This document shows, piece by piece, positions 49,811 through 58,670 of a DNA stretch of 64,000 bases. The translations under genes and the position numbers were made by a program. How positions within the stretch are numbered: position 1 is the first letter of the stretch; every line of letters begins with the position of its first letter. Origin of the DNA: Paenibacillus sp. (GTDB lineage Bacteria; Bacillota; Bacilli; Paenibacillales; YIM-B00363). The notes under the pieces were generated by a model. The model ran no database searches and was not told the origin of the DNA. It saw only the letters and a list, made by a program, of their open reading frames with translations. The stretch covers positions 62,001 to 126,000 of the forward strand of contig NZ_DASQNA010000010.1 of the NCBI RefSeq assembly GCF_035645195.1, given 5' to 3'.

Positions 49811-51400
49811 TCAGTCGACCTTGAAGGCCGCGACCAGCGAATTGAGCTCTTCCGCGAGCTGCGCGAGCGACTGCGAAGAAGAAGCGGTCTCTTCGGCGGC
49901 CGCGGCCGCTTGTTCGCTGGCGGCGGCGACGGTCCCGACCGCCGTCAGCACCTCGGCCGACTGAGCGGCCTGTTCCTCGCTCGCGGCGGCGATTTCGACG
50001 ACCTTCTGCGAAGAGTCGTTGACCATGCGCAGGATGCTCCGGAACGCGTCGCCGGTCTGTTCCGTAAGGACGACGCCCTCCGAGACGGCTTCGAAGCTCT
50101 TTTGCGTGTTGCTCTGCATCCCTTTGATGATCGCGGAAATTTGCTTCGTCGCTTCGCCGCTTCGCTCGGCGAGCTTGCGAACCTCGTCCGCGACGACGGC
50201 GAAGCCTCGCCCTTGCTCGCCCGCCCGCGCCGCTTCGATCGCCGCGTTCAGCGCGAGCAAATTCGTCTGCTCGGCGATGTCGTCGATCACTTCGATGATG
50301 TCGCCGATCGTATTGGAGTCGTTCACGAGCAGCAGCACTTGTTCGTTCACGCGGTTCATGCCTTCGACGGAACGCGTCACGATTTCGCCGCCCTGCTTCG
50401 CCGCCGCTTCGGTTTCGTTCGCCAGCTCGGCGGCTTCTTCGGCGCGCTTCGCCACCGCGTGCACGGCGGCGCCCAGCTCCTGCAGCAGCTCGTTCATCGT
50501 TTGCACGGAATTCGCTTGATCGCTGCTGGAGCTCGCGACCTCTTCCGTGCCGGCGGAAATTTGCTGCGCCGCCGCGGCGACGTTGTGCGCCGCCCCCGCC
50601 ACCTGCCAGACCAGCTTTTGGAGGTTCGAGCTCATCTCGTTCACGGCGGCCGCGAGGCGGCCGATTTCGTCCTTCGTATCGATCGCCAGCTCGACTCGCA
50701 AGTCGCCGCCGGCCACCTTGCCGACCGCCTCGACGACGAGCCGCAGCGGGCGGGCGATCAGCTGCGCGATGCCGTAGCCGAGAACGGCGCTGACCGCCAA
50801 GGCGATCGCGATGACGACGATCATCGTCGTTCGCGTCGACGCATAGATTTCGTTCGACTCCCGGTTCGCCTCTTCGGCGTAGTGCACGTTCGTTTCGATA
50901 ATGGAAGTCATAATCCCGCGAACTCCGCTCGCGAATGCGTCGAACGTTTCCAATTCGGACGCGAATCGTTCGGCGTCGCCGGAGAGGTTCGTGTCGACAA
51001 GCTGCGCGTACCGCTCCTTGTATTCGCCCCACCGCTCGTCGAACGTTGCCAGCAGCTCCTTCTCCTCGTCCGTGATGTTCGCGCCGCGGTAGGCGCTCAT
51101 CCGCTCCTCAAGAACCGCGATCTCCTTCTCGGCCTCTTGCGCGAGCGCCTCCTTCTCCGACCGAGAATCGGCGATCAGCTCCATGTCTCTTATGTACAGC
51201 CTCGTCCGTAGGAAGGACAGCTGCGCTTGCGACATATGATCGACCGCCGCCGTGTCTTCGTACGTGTCGCTAATCATGTTGTTGAAATGGTTTAAATTCA
51301 GCAACCCGTAAACGCCTACGAACACCAGAAGAACGGCCACGATCCCGAAAGAGGCGGTCAGCTTCGCCGAAGCGTTCAAATTCAGCACCCATCTTGGCAT
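49811..51400 (-). CDS. Methyl-accepting chemotaxis protein
   Basis: A 529-residue receptor. N-terminal helix (about 11-31), an extracellular four-helix bundle sensor (about 35-188), a second helix (about 190-212), HAMP (about 213-265), and a long cytoplasmic coiled coil with the highly conserved signalling tip [20 protein letters not shown] and [20 protein letters not shown]. The C-terminus ends AFKVD without a CheR/CheB pentapeptide. It starts the operon with cheW, cheA and the GGDEF-EAL gene. The ligand is unknown. AGGAGG precedes the start. Confidence 0.95.
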   Translation of the reverse strand: MPRWVLNLNASAKLTASFGIVAVLLVFVGVYGLLNLNHFNNMISDTYEDTAAVDHMSQAQLSFLRTRLYIRDMELIADSRSEKEALAQEAEKEIAVLEERMSAYRGANITDEEKELLATFDERWGEYKERYAQLVDTNLSGDAERFASELETFDAFASGVRGIMTSIIETNVHYAEEANRESNEIYASTRTTMIVVIAIALAVSAVLGYGIAQLIARPLRLVVEAVGKVAGGDLRVELAIDTKDEIGRLAAAVNEMSSNLQKLVWQVAGAAHNVAAAAQQISAGTEEVASSSSDQANSVQTMNELLQELGAAVHAVAKRAEEAAELANETEAAAKQGGEIVTRSVEGMNRVNEQVLLLVNDSNTIGDIIEVIDDIAEQTNLLALNAAIEAARAGEQGRGFAVVADEVRKLAERSGEATKQISAIIKGMQSNTQKSFEAVSEGVVLTEQTGDAFRSILRMVNDSSQKVVEIAAASEEQAAQSAEVLTAVGTVAAASEQAAAAAEETASSSQSLAQLAEELNSLVAAFKVD

Positions 51401-51925
51401 GGTCTAAAATCCTCCTATTGCATGATGTGTTCCGATTGCTGCCGGTTCGCCGAAGCCTTGCGCGCGAAGGTAAAGATTAGCAAATCCGGCGCGTCTTATG
51501 GGCGATTGTAATATATTCCATACAAATTCATGGAACCCGGTTGAATCGCTTACAATAATGGTTTGCTAACGAATCCGCCGGTTGACATCGTTTTCTTTCG
51601 CCAAAAAAAAGATTAATGTACATAACAATAATTGTCGTTAATGATCAAGCTCCATAATAGATCCGAACAGTTCGCGTTTCGGGCGGTGCCGGATTCGAGG
51701 CGCGGAGACGGAGCTGCAATTTTGCCATTTGATCAATATCCGCGTGAATCGCATGGTCTGAAATCGTTTGCTCGGTTGGCGTTTGTTACTGTTTTGTGTC
51801 AACACGGGACGATCCGAAGTCCGGCCGATTTTTAAATATTTTGTAAATCGTTCCTTGATTTTGGGTTTTATCGGCAAATAAAACAGAAAGACCCGAACGC
51901 TTCGCGCGTTCGGGCCCTTCGATCG
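51401..51925. other. 525-bp gene-free region upstream of the MCP operon
   Basis: No convincing gene. It carries GCCCATAA (plus 51496-51503, read on the minus strand), close to the sigma-D -10 GCCGATAA, though the -35 at 15 bp (TATG) is weak. An inverted repeat TTCCAT-N8-ATGGAA (51516-51535) covers the space just upstream. The rest is AT-rich, without further structure until the ydjO terminator. Confidence 0.4.
51880..51914 (-). terminator. Terminator of the ydjO-like gene
   Basis: CCCGAACGC (51892-51900) and GCGTTCGGG (51906-51914) around a 5-base loop; on the minus strand it is followed by a T-rich tract. Confidence 0.8.
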
Positions 51926-52165
51926 TTACTCTTTCGCTTTGGGTGCGGGCTTCGTCATTTTCTTGTACCCGAATCCCGTATCGGCCAACACCGGGAGACT
52001 TTTCATGCTGCGCTCCATCGGAGACTGGCATTGGGAGCATGTCGGCACTTCGTCGAACGAATATTCGTCCCGCATCCATCCGTTGCAGCCGTCGTTCGTG
52101 CAAGACCAGATTGCCGTGTCCGCGTAGGGAACTTCCTCGGCCGGCTTCTTCCTAGAATTATACAT
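51926..52165 (-). CDS. ydjO: YdjO-like cold-inducible zinc-ribbon protein
   Basis: A 79-residue protein of the YdjO family of Firmicutes. It begins MYNSRKKPAEEVPYADTAIW and contains two Cys pairs: SCTNDGCNGWMRDEY and PTCSQCQSPM, giving a zinc-ribbon-like arrangement. The C-terminus is basic. ATG 52165 follows GGAGG. The homologue in Bacillus subtilis is reported as cold-inducible; its biochemical role is not known. It is monocistronic with its own terminator. Confidence 0.85.
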   Translation of the reverse strand: MYNSRKKPAEEVPYADTAIWSCTNDGCNGWMRDEYSFDEVPTCSQCQSPMERSMKSLPVLADTGFGYKKMTKPAPKAKE

Positions 52166-52302
52166 GGCGAACCTCCGCGCCCGTCTCCATTCAAGACACC
52201 CTCCGTCGGGCTGACACCCATATTTTACATGCACATTTGGCCAAATATACCATAGCGCCGCCTTAATCGCAAACCAGCGCCCTCCTCCGCGAACGGACAA
52301 GG

Positions 52303-54093
52303 TCAGGGAGCGAGCCGCCTCCGCACGCGCACCGTCCGCGCCGCGTCGTTCCAATCGGCTGTTCCGTTCAGCTGCTCGGTGACGAAGCGGATCGGCACGA
52401 ACGTGACGCCGCGGACGATGCGGGGCGGAACGTCGATCCGTCGGGTCTCCCCGTTCACCGCGACGGCCGTGTTGTCCGGTCTGAGCACGATGGAGAGCCC
52501 TTCTTCCGAAATCGCGATCGTCCGCGCCTCGCCGTCCCAATCGACCCGCGCGCCCAGATGCTCCCCGATGAACCTGAGGGGCAGCATCGTGCGGCCGCCT
52601 TCGATATACGGCGCCTCCAGCATCGAGACGGCCGTACCGTCGACGAGCGCCCTTCTGCTGCCGATCGTCAGCGTAATATCTCTCAGCGGCCGCTCCTCGA
52701 CGGCAGGCTCGGGCGCGGGCGGTTCCTCCGGGGGCGCCTCGGGCTCCTGAGGGCTAATATTTTCCGGCGGCGGCGCCTCCTGCGCCGCCGTCAGCGCCGT
52801 GCCTGGGTAGTAGAAGCTTAATATTTCTTCGAAACCGAAGCCCGCCTCCGCCATTCGCCTCGTCCCTTCTTGGCTCATTCCGACGGCGTGGCCGAAGCCG
52901 CGGCCCGACATCGTGAAGGCCGTATCGTCCGAAGCGACCGGGTCGATCAAGTAGCTGCGAATCAGGCTCGCGCCGATCATCGCCCGGATGCGCTGCGCGG
53001 TCGCATCTTGGAACCGGACCTCGTGCAGCCGAAGAGCCCCGGTTTCGTCCCTGCTCCCTTTCATGACGAACGTGACGGCGATGCTCCCCCGGATGGCGCG
53101 CCCGCCCGACGTGCGAACGTCCGAGACCGACAGCTCCGGCACGGACACGATCTTCACGTCTCCGCTCGCGTAGCCGTTGCGGACGAGCCATGTTTTAAGA
53201 TTGGCGGCGATCGTCGGATCGGCCTCCTTCGCCTCCGCCCACCAGGCGTCCGGATTGGACAAGTCTCGACCCGTCAAATCGATCTGCGTCTTCCGTATGC
53301 GGAAGCTCCACGGCAGCACGGGGTCGTACGGATCCGACTGGATCGGCAAGTACGGAAGCGGATCGCCGCCCCAGACGTTCGCGTTCGATTCCGTCAGGCC
53401 GCCGTTGCTGGCCGAATACAGCGTCTCGGCTAGGGCGTCGCGGTACATCAGCAGGCGCCCCCGCGTTTCGTTCACCGCCCGCGTCGCGTTCGGCTGCCAG
53501 CGATACCCTGCGTACACTTGGTAATTGATCGAATCGTCGATGACCGATCGGCTGCGGGCCGCGGCATACGTCCGCGCCGCGACCGCCTGCACCTTGAGAG
53601 CTTCCAGGGGCCAGAAGTCCGGCATTTCGTACGGAACGACCCCCTTCAGGTAGTCCTCAAGCGGCAGCGTATTGACCGGCCGGACGAAGCCGCCCTCCGC
53701 TCTGCATACGACGGTGCCGAGATAGGGGCGCTGATTCAGGACGACGTAATTGCTTGTGCCGTATACGGTCGGCGCGAACGTCACCGACGGCGCCGCCATA
53801 ACGCGCGCCGCGCCTTCGTACACGGCGATCTCCCCGTTCTCCGCGCGCAGGCGGTACGACGCATTCGCCGGCGCCGCCATGCCGTTCACCGTACACGAAC
53901 CGACGACGTTCAACTGCAGCTCCGCGACGTTCCCCAAATAATTGATCAGCTTGACGGAAATGTTCGCCGCGGCCGAGTAGGGGCGGTACCGGCGCACCTC
54001 CGAATCGTGGCGGACGGCCAAGGAGGCGACGCCGACGGCGAGAATGACGGCCGCCAGCGCCGCAATACGGTATGCGCTTCTGATGTCGATCAC
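52303..54093 (-). CDS. SpoIID/LytB-domain protein with C-terminal stalk domain
   Basis: A 596-residue protein with an N-terminal membrane anchor (about 8-26) and large extracellular part. The SpoIID domain (about 110-420) has the catalytic-type Glu156 in GVVPYEMPDFWPLEALKVQA, the AARTYAA segment and the C-terminal GRGFGHAVGMSQEGTRRMAE. A Pro/Glu-rich linker (about 440-478) leads to a copper-amine-oxidase N-terminal-like domain (about 480-590) with LPLRFIGEHLGARVDWDGEA and VPIRFVTEQLNGTADWNDAA. SpoIID is a lytic transglycosylase acting on denuded glycan in engulfment; vegetative paralogues are called LytB. The stalk should place it on the wall. GTG start. Confidence 0.9.
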   Translation of the reverse strand: MIDIRSAYRIAALAAVILAVGVASLAVRHDSEVRRYRPYSAAANISVKLINYLGNVAELQLNVVGSCTVNGMAAPANASYRLRAENGEIAVYEGAARVMAAPSVTFAPTVYGTSNYVVLNQRPYLGTVVCRAEGGFVRPVNTLPLEDYLKGVVPYEMPDFWPLEALKVQAVAARTYAAARSRSVIDDSINYQVYAGYRWQPNATRAVNETRGRLLMYRDALAETLYSASNGGLTESNANVWGGDPLPYLPIQSDPYDPVLPWSFRIRKTQIDLTGRDLSNPDAWWAEAKEADPTIAANLKTWLVRNGYASGDVKIVSVPELSVSDVRTSGGRAIRGSIAVTFVMKGSRDETGALRLHEVRFQDATAQRIRAMIGASLIRSYLIDPVASDDTAFTMSGRGFGHAVGMSQEGTRRMAEAGFGFEEILSFYYPGTALTAAQEAPPPENISPQEPEAPPEEPPAPEPAVEERPLRDITLTIGSRRALVDGTAVSMLEAPYIEGGRTMLPLRFIGEHLGARVDWDGEARTIAISEEGLSIVLRPDNTAVAVNGETRRIDVPPRIVRGVTFVPIRFVTEQLNGTADWNDAARTVRVRRRLAP

Positions 54094-54243
54094 CTCACCC
54101 CTTACTATTCCTTACTTTCCCGAAAATCCTTCATCGGGCGGCGGAATGTGCGCATGTCCGCGGCCGGGGTAGGTTGGCGCACTTCCCGCGGAACGCTCCG
54201 TTGAATAGGATGCTTATAGCTTGTCAGGAAAGGAGGGAATTCT

Positions 54244-54657
54244 ATGACCGTATATCGAGCGCTCCTGCTCGGCCGCAACGAGGTGCCTCCGGTCGCGACG
54301 CCGGCCTTTGGCACCGCCGTCTTCCATTACGATGAGGCCAACCGGCGCATTCGCTTCCGTCTCGAAGTGCAGAACATCTCCCGCATGACGCAAGCGCATA
54401 TCCATCTGGGTCGCCCCGGTCGGAACGGACCGGTCGTCGCCTTCTTGTTCGGCCCGTCCGCGTTCGGCATCTCGACCGGCCGCGGCGTCGTCCGCGGAAC
54501 GCTGACGGCCCGCAATCTCGTCGGACCGCTGCAAGGACGGACGATCCGCGACCTCGTGCGCGAGCTGAACAACGGCAACGCGTACGTGAACGTGCACACC
54601 GTGCAGCGGCCCAACGGCGAAATTCGCGGCCAAATCCGCCGCTCCGTCATCCGCTGA
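54244..54657 (+). CDS. CHRD-domain protein
   Basis: A 137-residue protein made almost entirely of one CHRD (chordin-like) domain: LLLGRNEVPPVATPAFGTAV, then ISRMTQAHIHLGRPGRNGPV, and the closing NVHTVQRPNGEIRGQI. No signal peptide is seen, although related proteins are often secreted; here it may be cytoplasmic or spore/coat-associated. ATG follows AAGGAGGG. The gene stands alone between a SpoIID-like gene and a signalling operon. The domain's biochemical role in bacteria is unknown. Confidence 0.88.
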   Translation: MTVYRALLLGRNEVPPVATPAFGTAVFHYDEANRRIRFRLEVQNISRMTQAHIHLGRPGRNGPVVAFLFGPSAFGISTGRGVVRGTLTARNLVGPLQGRTIRDLVRELNNGNAYVNVHTVQRPNGEIRGQIRRSVIR

Positions 54658-54685
54658 CCGAAGGTTCCCCGCGGCGCAGCCAATG

Positions 54686-54725
54686 AAGGCCGCCTCTCGC
54701 TCTCGGCGAAAGGCGGCCTTATCTT
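54686..54725. terminator. Terminator of the CHRD gene
   Basis: AAGGCCGCC (54686-54694) pairs with GGCGGCCTT (54712-54720), followed by ATCTT. It separates convergent transcripts. Confidence 0.75.
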
Positions 54726-54777
54726 CGGCGCGAAGTCACTGTCCGCGCCGCTCCTGCTGCTCCTGATACCTTCCGCG

Positions 54778-55734
54778 TCATTCCGCCGCGTACCCGAACG
54801 CGTTCTTGCCGGTCCCTTTCACCTTGTACATGGCCATGTCCGCTTTGCGCACCAGCTCCGCGGGCTCCCCGCCGTCCCGAGGGTACAAGCTGATGCCGAT
54901 GCTGACCGAGAGGCGCACGCACGCGCCGTCGACCTCGAATGGCCGTTCCAGCGCCTTCACGAACTTCTGCGCGATGACCGCCGCATCCCGCTCCCCCTTC
55001 AGCTGGCTCAGCACAACGATAAACTCGTCTCCGCCCAGCCGGGCGATCGTGTCGCTGCTGCGGATGCACCCCTTGAACCGCTGCGCCGTTTCCCTCAGCA
55101 CCTTGTCCCCGTACTCGTGTCCGAACGCGTCGTTAATTTCTTTGAATCCGTCCAGGTCGAGGAACATGACCGCCAGTTTGTCCCCGTTCCGCTGCGCGTA
55201 GCTGATCGCCCAAGCGAGCCTGTCGTTGAAATACAGCCGGTTCGGCAGCTCCGTCAGCGAGTCGTGAAGAGCGAGATGGCGGTTCACCCGCTCGGCGTTC
55301 CGCATTTCGTTGAACTCGACTTCCATCTCCCGGATCAAATTCTTCAGCTTGTACACCCGGTCGTACATGTTCGTCATATCCGTAATTTGAATCAGCGCAT
55401 AGCTCGCGTCGGCTTCGTACAGCGGTTCGACGTGCATGTTCTGCCTGCTGACGTGGTCGTCCGGCGCGTCCTTCGGCAGGACGAACGCCTTGTGGAGCGT
55501 GCCGGAGCAAAAGCGGCTTTGCCCGTGATACAGCGCGTTGACCACGATATCCGCGTACGCTTTCGTTTGGAATTTTGGACATACCGAAGGCAGGCTCAGC
55601 CCGACGACTTCGTCCCTTTTCCTCCCCGTATACCGCTCCAGCCATCGATTCCAAACGACGATGTTCATTTCGCGATCTACGATCATAACCCCGACATTCG
55701 TTCGGTCCAACGCTTGGGAAACCAAACTATCCAC
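54778..55734 (-). CDS. PAS-GGDEF diguanylate cyclase
   Basis: A 318-residue cytoplasmic protein. GTG 55734 is preferred: GGAGG lies 6 bp upstream and it overlaps the cheC stop by 8 bp; an upstream ATG at 55755 is also in frame. PAS domain about 8-115 (VGVMIVDREMNIVVWNRWLE), short coiled coil, GGDEF about 150-318. The cyclase site RLGGDEF and LDLDGFKEINDAFGHEYGD are intact; an inhibitory RxxD site is not obvious. It should make c-di-GMP under PAS control. It follows a CheY-like regulator and CheC in one operon, which suggests coupling to chemotaxis-type phosphotransfer. Confidence 0.92.
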   Translation of the reverse strand: MDSLVSQALDRTNVGVMIVDREMNIVVWNRWLERYTGRKRDEVVGLSLPSVCPKFQTKAYADIVVNALYHGQSRFCSGTLHKAFVLPKDAPDDHVSRQNMHVEPLYEADASYALIQITDMTNMYDRVYKLKNLIREMEVEFNEMRNAERVNRHLALHDSLTELPNRLYFNDRLAWAISYAQRNGDKLAVMFLDLDGFKEINDAFGHEYGDKVLRETAQRFKGCIRSSDTIARLGGDEFIVVLSQLKGERDAAVIAQKFVKALERPFEVDGACVRLSVSIGISLYPRDGGEPAELVRKADMAMYKVKGTGKNAFGYAAE

Positions 55735-56362
55735 GGTGGTCCTCCAGTACGGCATCGATTTTGCTGAGCAGCGTCGCGATAGAGTTCATGCTCAGCGCGA
55801 TAATGATAACCCCTTTCACCTTCGTTTCGGCCAGCGAGAACGACGTGTGCAAGATAAGCACATACAGCTCGTTTTGCATAATGGCGCTCTGGTCCGCGGT
55901 CGAGACGAAGACGAGCTCGATGTCGGGCAGCGTATATTCCAGCTTCAACCCAAGGAAGTTCCCGAATTCCCCGACGATCGCGTTCAAAATCACGTTGCTG
56001 ATTTCTTTGAGCACATCCAAATCGGTATCCATCAGACGGATCGATTCCTCGTCCGCTTCTTCCGCCACTTCGCCGAGGCAAACGCTCACGAGCAGCTTCG
56101 CCTGATGCGCGGGAAACAGCAGCGAAGCTTTCCCGCTGAACTCGCGGCCGAACTTCAGCGACGAGCTGATGACGTGCCCTTCGCTGAAAAACACCTTAAA
56201 CCGCTGATCGGAAGGGTTCATGTCCGCGAGCGACAGCAGCTCGACCTCCGGAATGTTCAGCACGATACGCTGCTGGACCATCTCCGACAGCATGTGGGCG
56301 GCTTGGCCGACGTAGACGTTCACCAGCTCGGTCAGAACATCCTTCTGCAGCTCATTCAGCAT
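55727..56362 (-). CDS. cheC: CheC-family CheY-P phosphatase
   Basis: A 211-residue protein with the CheC fold. Both phosphatase helices keep the ExxN signature: Glu12-Asn15 in VLTELVNVYVGQAAHML and Glu120-Asn123 in KEISNVILNAIVGEFG, so both active sites look competent. LSLADMNPSDQRF and VFVSTADQSAIMQ lie in the beta core. It overlaps the CheY-like gene before it by 11 bp and the cyclase after it, so translation is coupled. It would remove phosphate from a CheY-type regulator; the encoded neighbour is the obvious substrate. Confidence 0.85.
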   Translation of the reverse strand: MLNELQKDVLTELVNVYVGQAAHMLSEMVQQRIVLNIPEVELLSLADMNPSDQRFKVFFSEGHVISSSLKFGREFSGKASLLFPAHQAKLLVSVCLGEVAEEADEESIRLMDTDLDVLKEISNVILNAIVGEFGNFLGLKLEYTLPDIELVFVSTADQSAIMQNELYVLILHTSFSLAETKVKGVIIIALSMNSIATLLSKIDAVLEDHRG

Positions 56363-56726
56363 GACGCGCCTCCGCGATGAGCCGAACGAGCAGCTCCGCC
56401 TTCTCCCCCGTCACCGGCTTGTTGACGAAGCCTTGGATGCCGAGCTGTTCGATCTCGTCGCGCGTCGCCTTCTGCACGTCGGCCGAGATAACGATCACCT
56501 TCGTATCGGCGTCGGTCTCCCGGATTTTCTGCAGCAGCTCTTGTCCGCTCAAGCCGGGCATCAATAAATCCGTCAGAATGAGATCCGGACGATGTTCCTC
56601 GTACAGCCGGTAGCCGGTCTCCCCATTGCTCGCGACAATGACCTCTACGTCGGGATAATGATCTGTAACGACCCGGCGCGTCATATTTTGAACGAACATC
56701 GAATCTTCCACGATCAGTATTTTCAT
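56352..56726 (-). CDS. Single-domain CheY-like response regulator
   Basis: A 124-residue stand-alone receiver domain. Glu7 and Asp8 (VEDS), phosphoacceptor Asp53 in LTDLLMPGLSG, Ser in VVISADV and Lys in GFVNKPV are present, so it can be phosphorylated. No output domain is attached. As first gene of an operon with cheC and a diguanylate cyclase gene, and 5 kb from cheA/cheW/MCP on the same strand, it is a likely CheA substrate. It might act on a flagellar motor or on the cyclase; the sequence does not decide. Confidence 0.93.
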   Translation of the reverse strand: MKILIVEDSMFVQNMTRRVVTDHYPDVEVIVASNGETGYRLYEEHRPDLILTDLLMPGLSGQELLQKIRETDADTKVIVISADVQKATRDEIEQLGIQGFVNKPVTGEKAELLVRLIAEARHAE

Positions 56727-56962
56727 GAAGTCTTATCCCCTTGGAATTATTGTCCTATCCTTTTTATCGTCACATCTTGGAAAATTAGTAATATAAAATA
56801 GCTGGAATTGGATAGAAAATATTTGTTAATTCAGGACTATTTTAATATTTTACATTCGTGATTCATAGGACCTTAGATTTACTTTCCGACATTGTTCGTC
56901 TTAACCATCTATTTTACGACATCATTCTGATACTTTACTGAAACCATCGGCCTAACCGGGCC

Positions 56963-57000
56963 AAAAAAAAAGGATGCCGCGGAAAATTCCGCGGCATCCT
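56963..57000 (-). terminator. Terminator of the flavin monooxygenase-like gene
   Basis: AGGATGCCGCGG (56971-56982) and CCGCGGCATCCT (56989-57000) with a 6-base loop; read on the minus strand the stem is followed by eight T (plus 56963-56970). Confidence 0.9.
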
Positions 57001-57017
57001 GCGCGCCAATCGATGGT

Positions 57018-58439
57018 TTAAGCTTGCTTATTCGGCCACGTTCCGACGAACTCCGGTTCGTCATAATCGTAGTAGTCTTGCAATATGACATCGCGGTCGT
57101 CGAGAAACAGCTGGTCCGCTACGGCGGACACGATGCGCGGGATGCCGAATTTCATGCCCGACAGCGCGGAAGCCGAAACGCCGCAGCTGATCAAGGCGGA
57201 GTAACTGAAGGAGAACAGGCCGTGGAGCCGCCGCCGCCCCGGTTCGTCCCGGCTGACGAACGCGAAGCCGGGCGTCAAGTACGGATGCGCGTCGATCGTC
57301 GGATTCGCGAGCTCGGCCGGCGCCCGATACACGTCCCTCCATCGGGCGATATGGCTCTCGACCAGGCGCAGCTCGGGCCGGAGCGCGGGGTCGGTGAGGA
57401 GCCCTGTGCTGACGATGAGGAAATCGAATTCGTACTCGCCTTGCGGCGTCTCGACTGCGGCGCCCGCGCCCGACGGCTTCACGCGCAGCCACGGCTCCCC
57501 CAGGTGGAGGTTGAATCCGGGCTGTGCGGCCGCCCGCTCGAACGTATCGTTCGTCGGCGGCTGATTGTTCGCGAAGAAATGGACCATTACCGCGTATTTA
57601 TCGGCGTCGGGCAGCGCCGGATACCGCTCGATCATGCCCGAAGCTTCCATCTTGCGGATCGGGTTGACGCGCGGCAGCTCTTTGCGTCGGACGAACACGC
57701 GCGCTTCCGCCACGCCTTCCCCGAGCGCAAACTGAGCGTTGTCGAACGCCGAGGCGCCGCCGCCTAAGATGCCGATCCGCTTGCCCTTCAGCTTCTCGAA
57801 GTCGATGCGCTCCGACGTGTGCGCGTAGAGGCTGCGCGGCAGATGATCCGCGATCATCGAAGGCACGTGCCATTCCCCGCCGCCTTGAATGCCGGTGGCG
57901 AGCACGACCTTGCGCGCCAGCAGCATCGGCGCGGGCGCCCCCGCTCCTTCGAGATGGAGCCGATGGGCGCCGTCCCCCGCGGGCTCGATCAAGGCGAGCT
58001 TCGTTTCGTTCGCTACGGGCAGCCGGAGCACCTTCCGGTACCACCGCAAATAGTTCATCCAATCGCCGCGCGGAATTTTCCCGATCCGCTCCCAGCCCTC
58101 CGGGCCGTGCTGCGCCTCCCACCACGCGCGGAACGTCAGCGACGGAACGCCGAGGTCGATGGAGGTCAGATGCTTCGGCGTCCGCAGCGTCACCATGCGC
58201 GCATACGTTTCCCAAGGCCCCTCCCAGCCTTCGGGGTTTTCGTCGATGACTAGGATGTTCGAGATTCGCTCCCTGAGCAAGCCGAAGGCGATGCCCAAGC
58301 CGCTCTGCCCGCCGCCGACGACGACAACGTCGTACACGTGCCCTTCGGGCCGGGTTCGCGGACGAACCCAATTCGCCCCGGCGAAAGCCAAATAGGCCAG
58401 ATCCGTTCGCACCCGTTCGTTCAAAGCTTCCAACGTCAT
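57018..58439 (-). CDS. Flavin monooxygenase-like FAD/NAD(P) oxidoreductase
   Basis: A 473-residue flavoprotein. The FAD motif is DVVVVGGGQSGLGIAFGLL (about 37-55) and the NADPH Rossmann motif GKRIGILGGGASAFDNA (about 218-234); a linker region around ATGIQGGGEWHVPS is typical of flavin-containing monooxygenases, Baeyer-Villiger enzymes and related hydroxylases. ATG 58439 follows AAGGG; an upstream frame to 58571 is not supported. FVGTWPNKQA ends the protein. It may oxidise siderophore precursors, amines or sulfides; no substrate is indicated by neighbours. It stands alone with its own terminator. Confidence 0.87.
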   Translation of the reverse strand: MTLEALNERVRTDLAYLAFAGANWVRPRTRPEGHVYDVVVVGGGQSGLGIAFGLLRERISNILVIDENPEGWEGPWETYARMVTLRTPKHLTSIDLGVPSLTFRAWWEAQHGPEGWERIGKIPRGDWMNYLRWYRKVLRLPVANETKLALIEPAGDGAHRLHLEGAGAPAPMLLARKVVLATGIQGGGEWHVPSMIADHLPRSLYAHTSERIDFEKLKGKRIGILGGGASAFDNAQFALGEGVAEARVFVRRKELPRVNPIRKMEASGMIERYPALPDADKYAVMVHFFANNQPPTNDTFERAAAQPGFNLHLGEPWLRVKPSGAGAAVETPQGEYEFDFLIVSTGLLTDPALRPELRLVESHIARWRDVYRAPAELANPTIDAHPYLTPGFAFVSRDEPGRRRLHGLFSFSYSALISCGVSASALSGMKFGIPRIVSAVADQLFLDDRDVILQDYYDYDEPEFVGTWPNKQA

Positions 58440-58600
58440 CGAATCATTCCCTTCGCCGAACTTCCGTTTAACCCCCAATGTATCGCTTCCTCCGCGCCGT
58501 GACAATCGGGCGGCGCAAGGTTTGTCATCGCCGCTGAATTTTCGCCCCGTTCCTTGTTCTCCGTCACACATTCGCTTACGCGCCGGGCCGGCTCCGGAGC

Positions 58601-58644
58601 GACAAGAAAAGCCGCGCCTCGGTCGGAGAAGACCGGTGCGCGGC
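58601..58644 (-). terminator. Terminator of the acetate operon
   Basis: GCCGCGCCTCGGTC (58611-58624) and GACCGGTGCGCGGC (58631-58644); on the minus strand followed by TTTTCTTGTC. Confidence 0.85.
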
Positions 58645-58670
58645 GGAACGCCGAAACGTACGTTAATCGA

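Noticed and set aside
51632-51835. 67-codon plus-strand ORF in the gene-free region before ydjO
   Set aside because: No ribosome binding site and no protein-like pattern.
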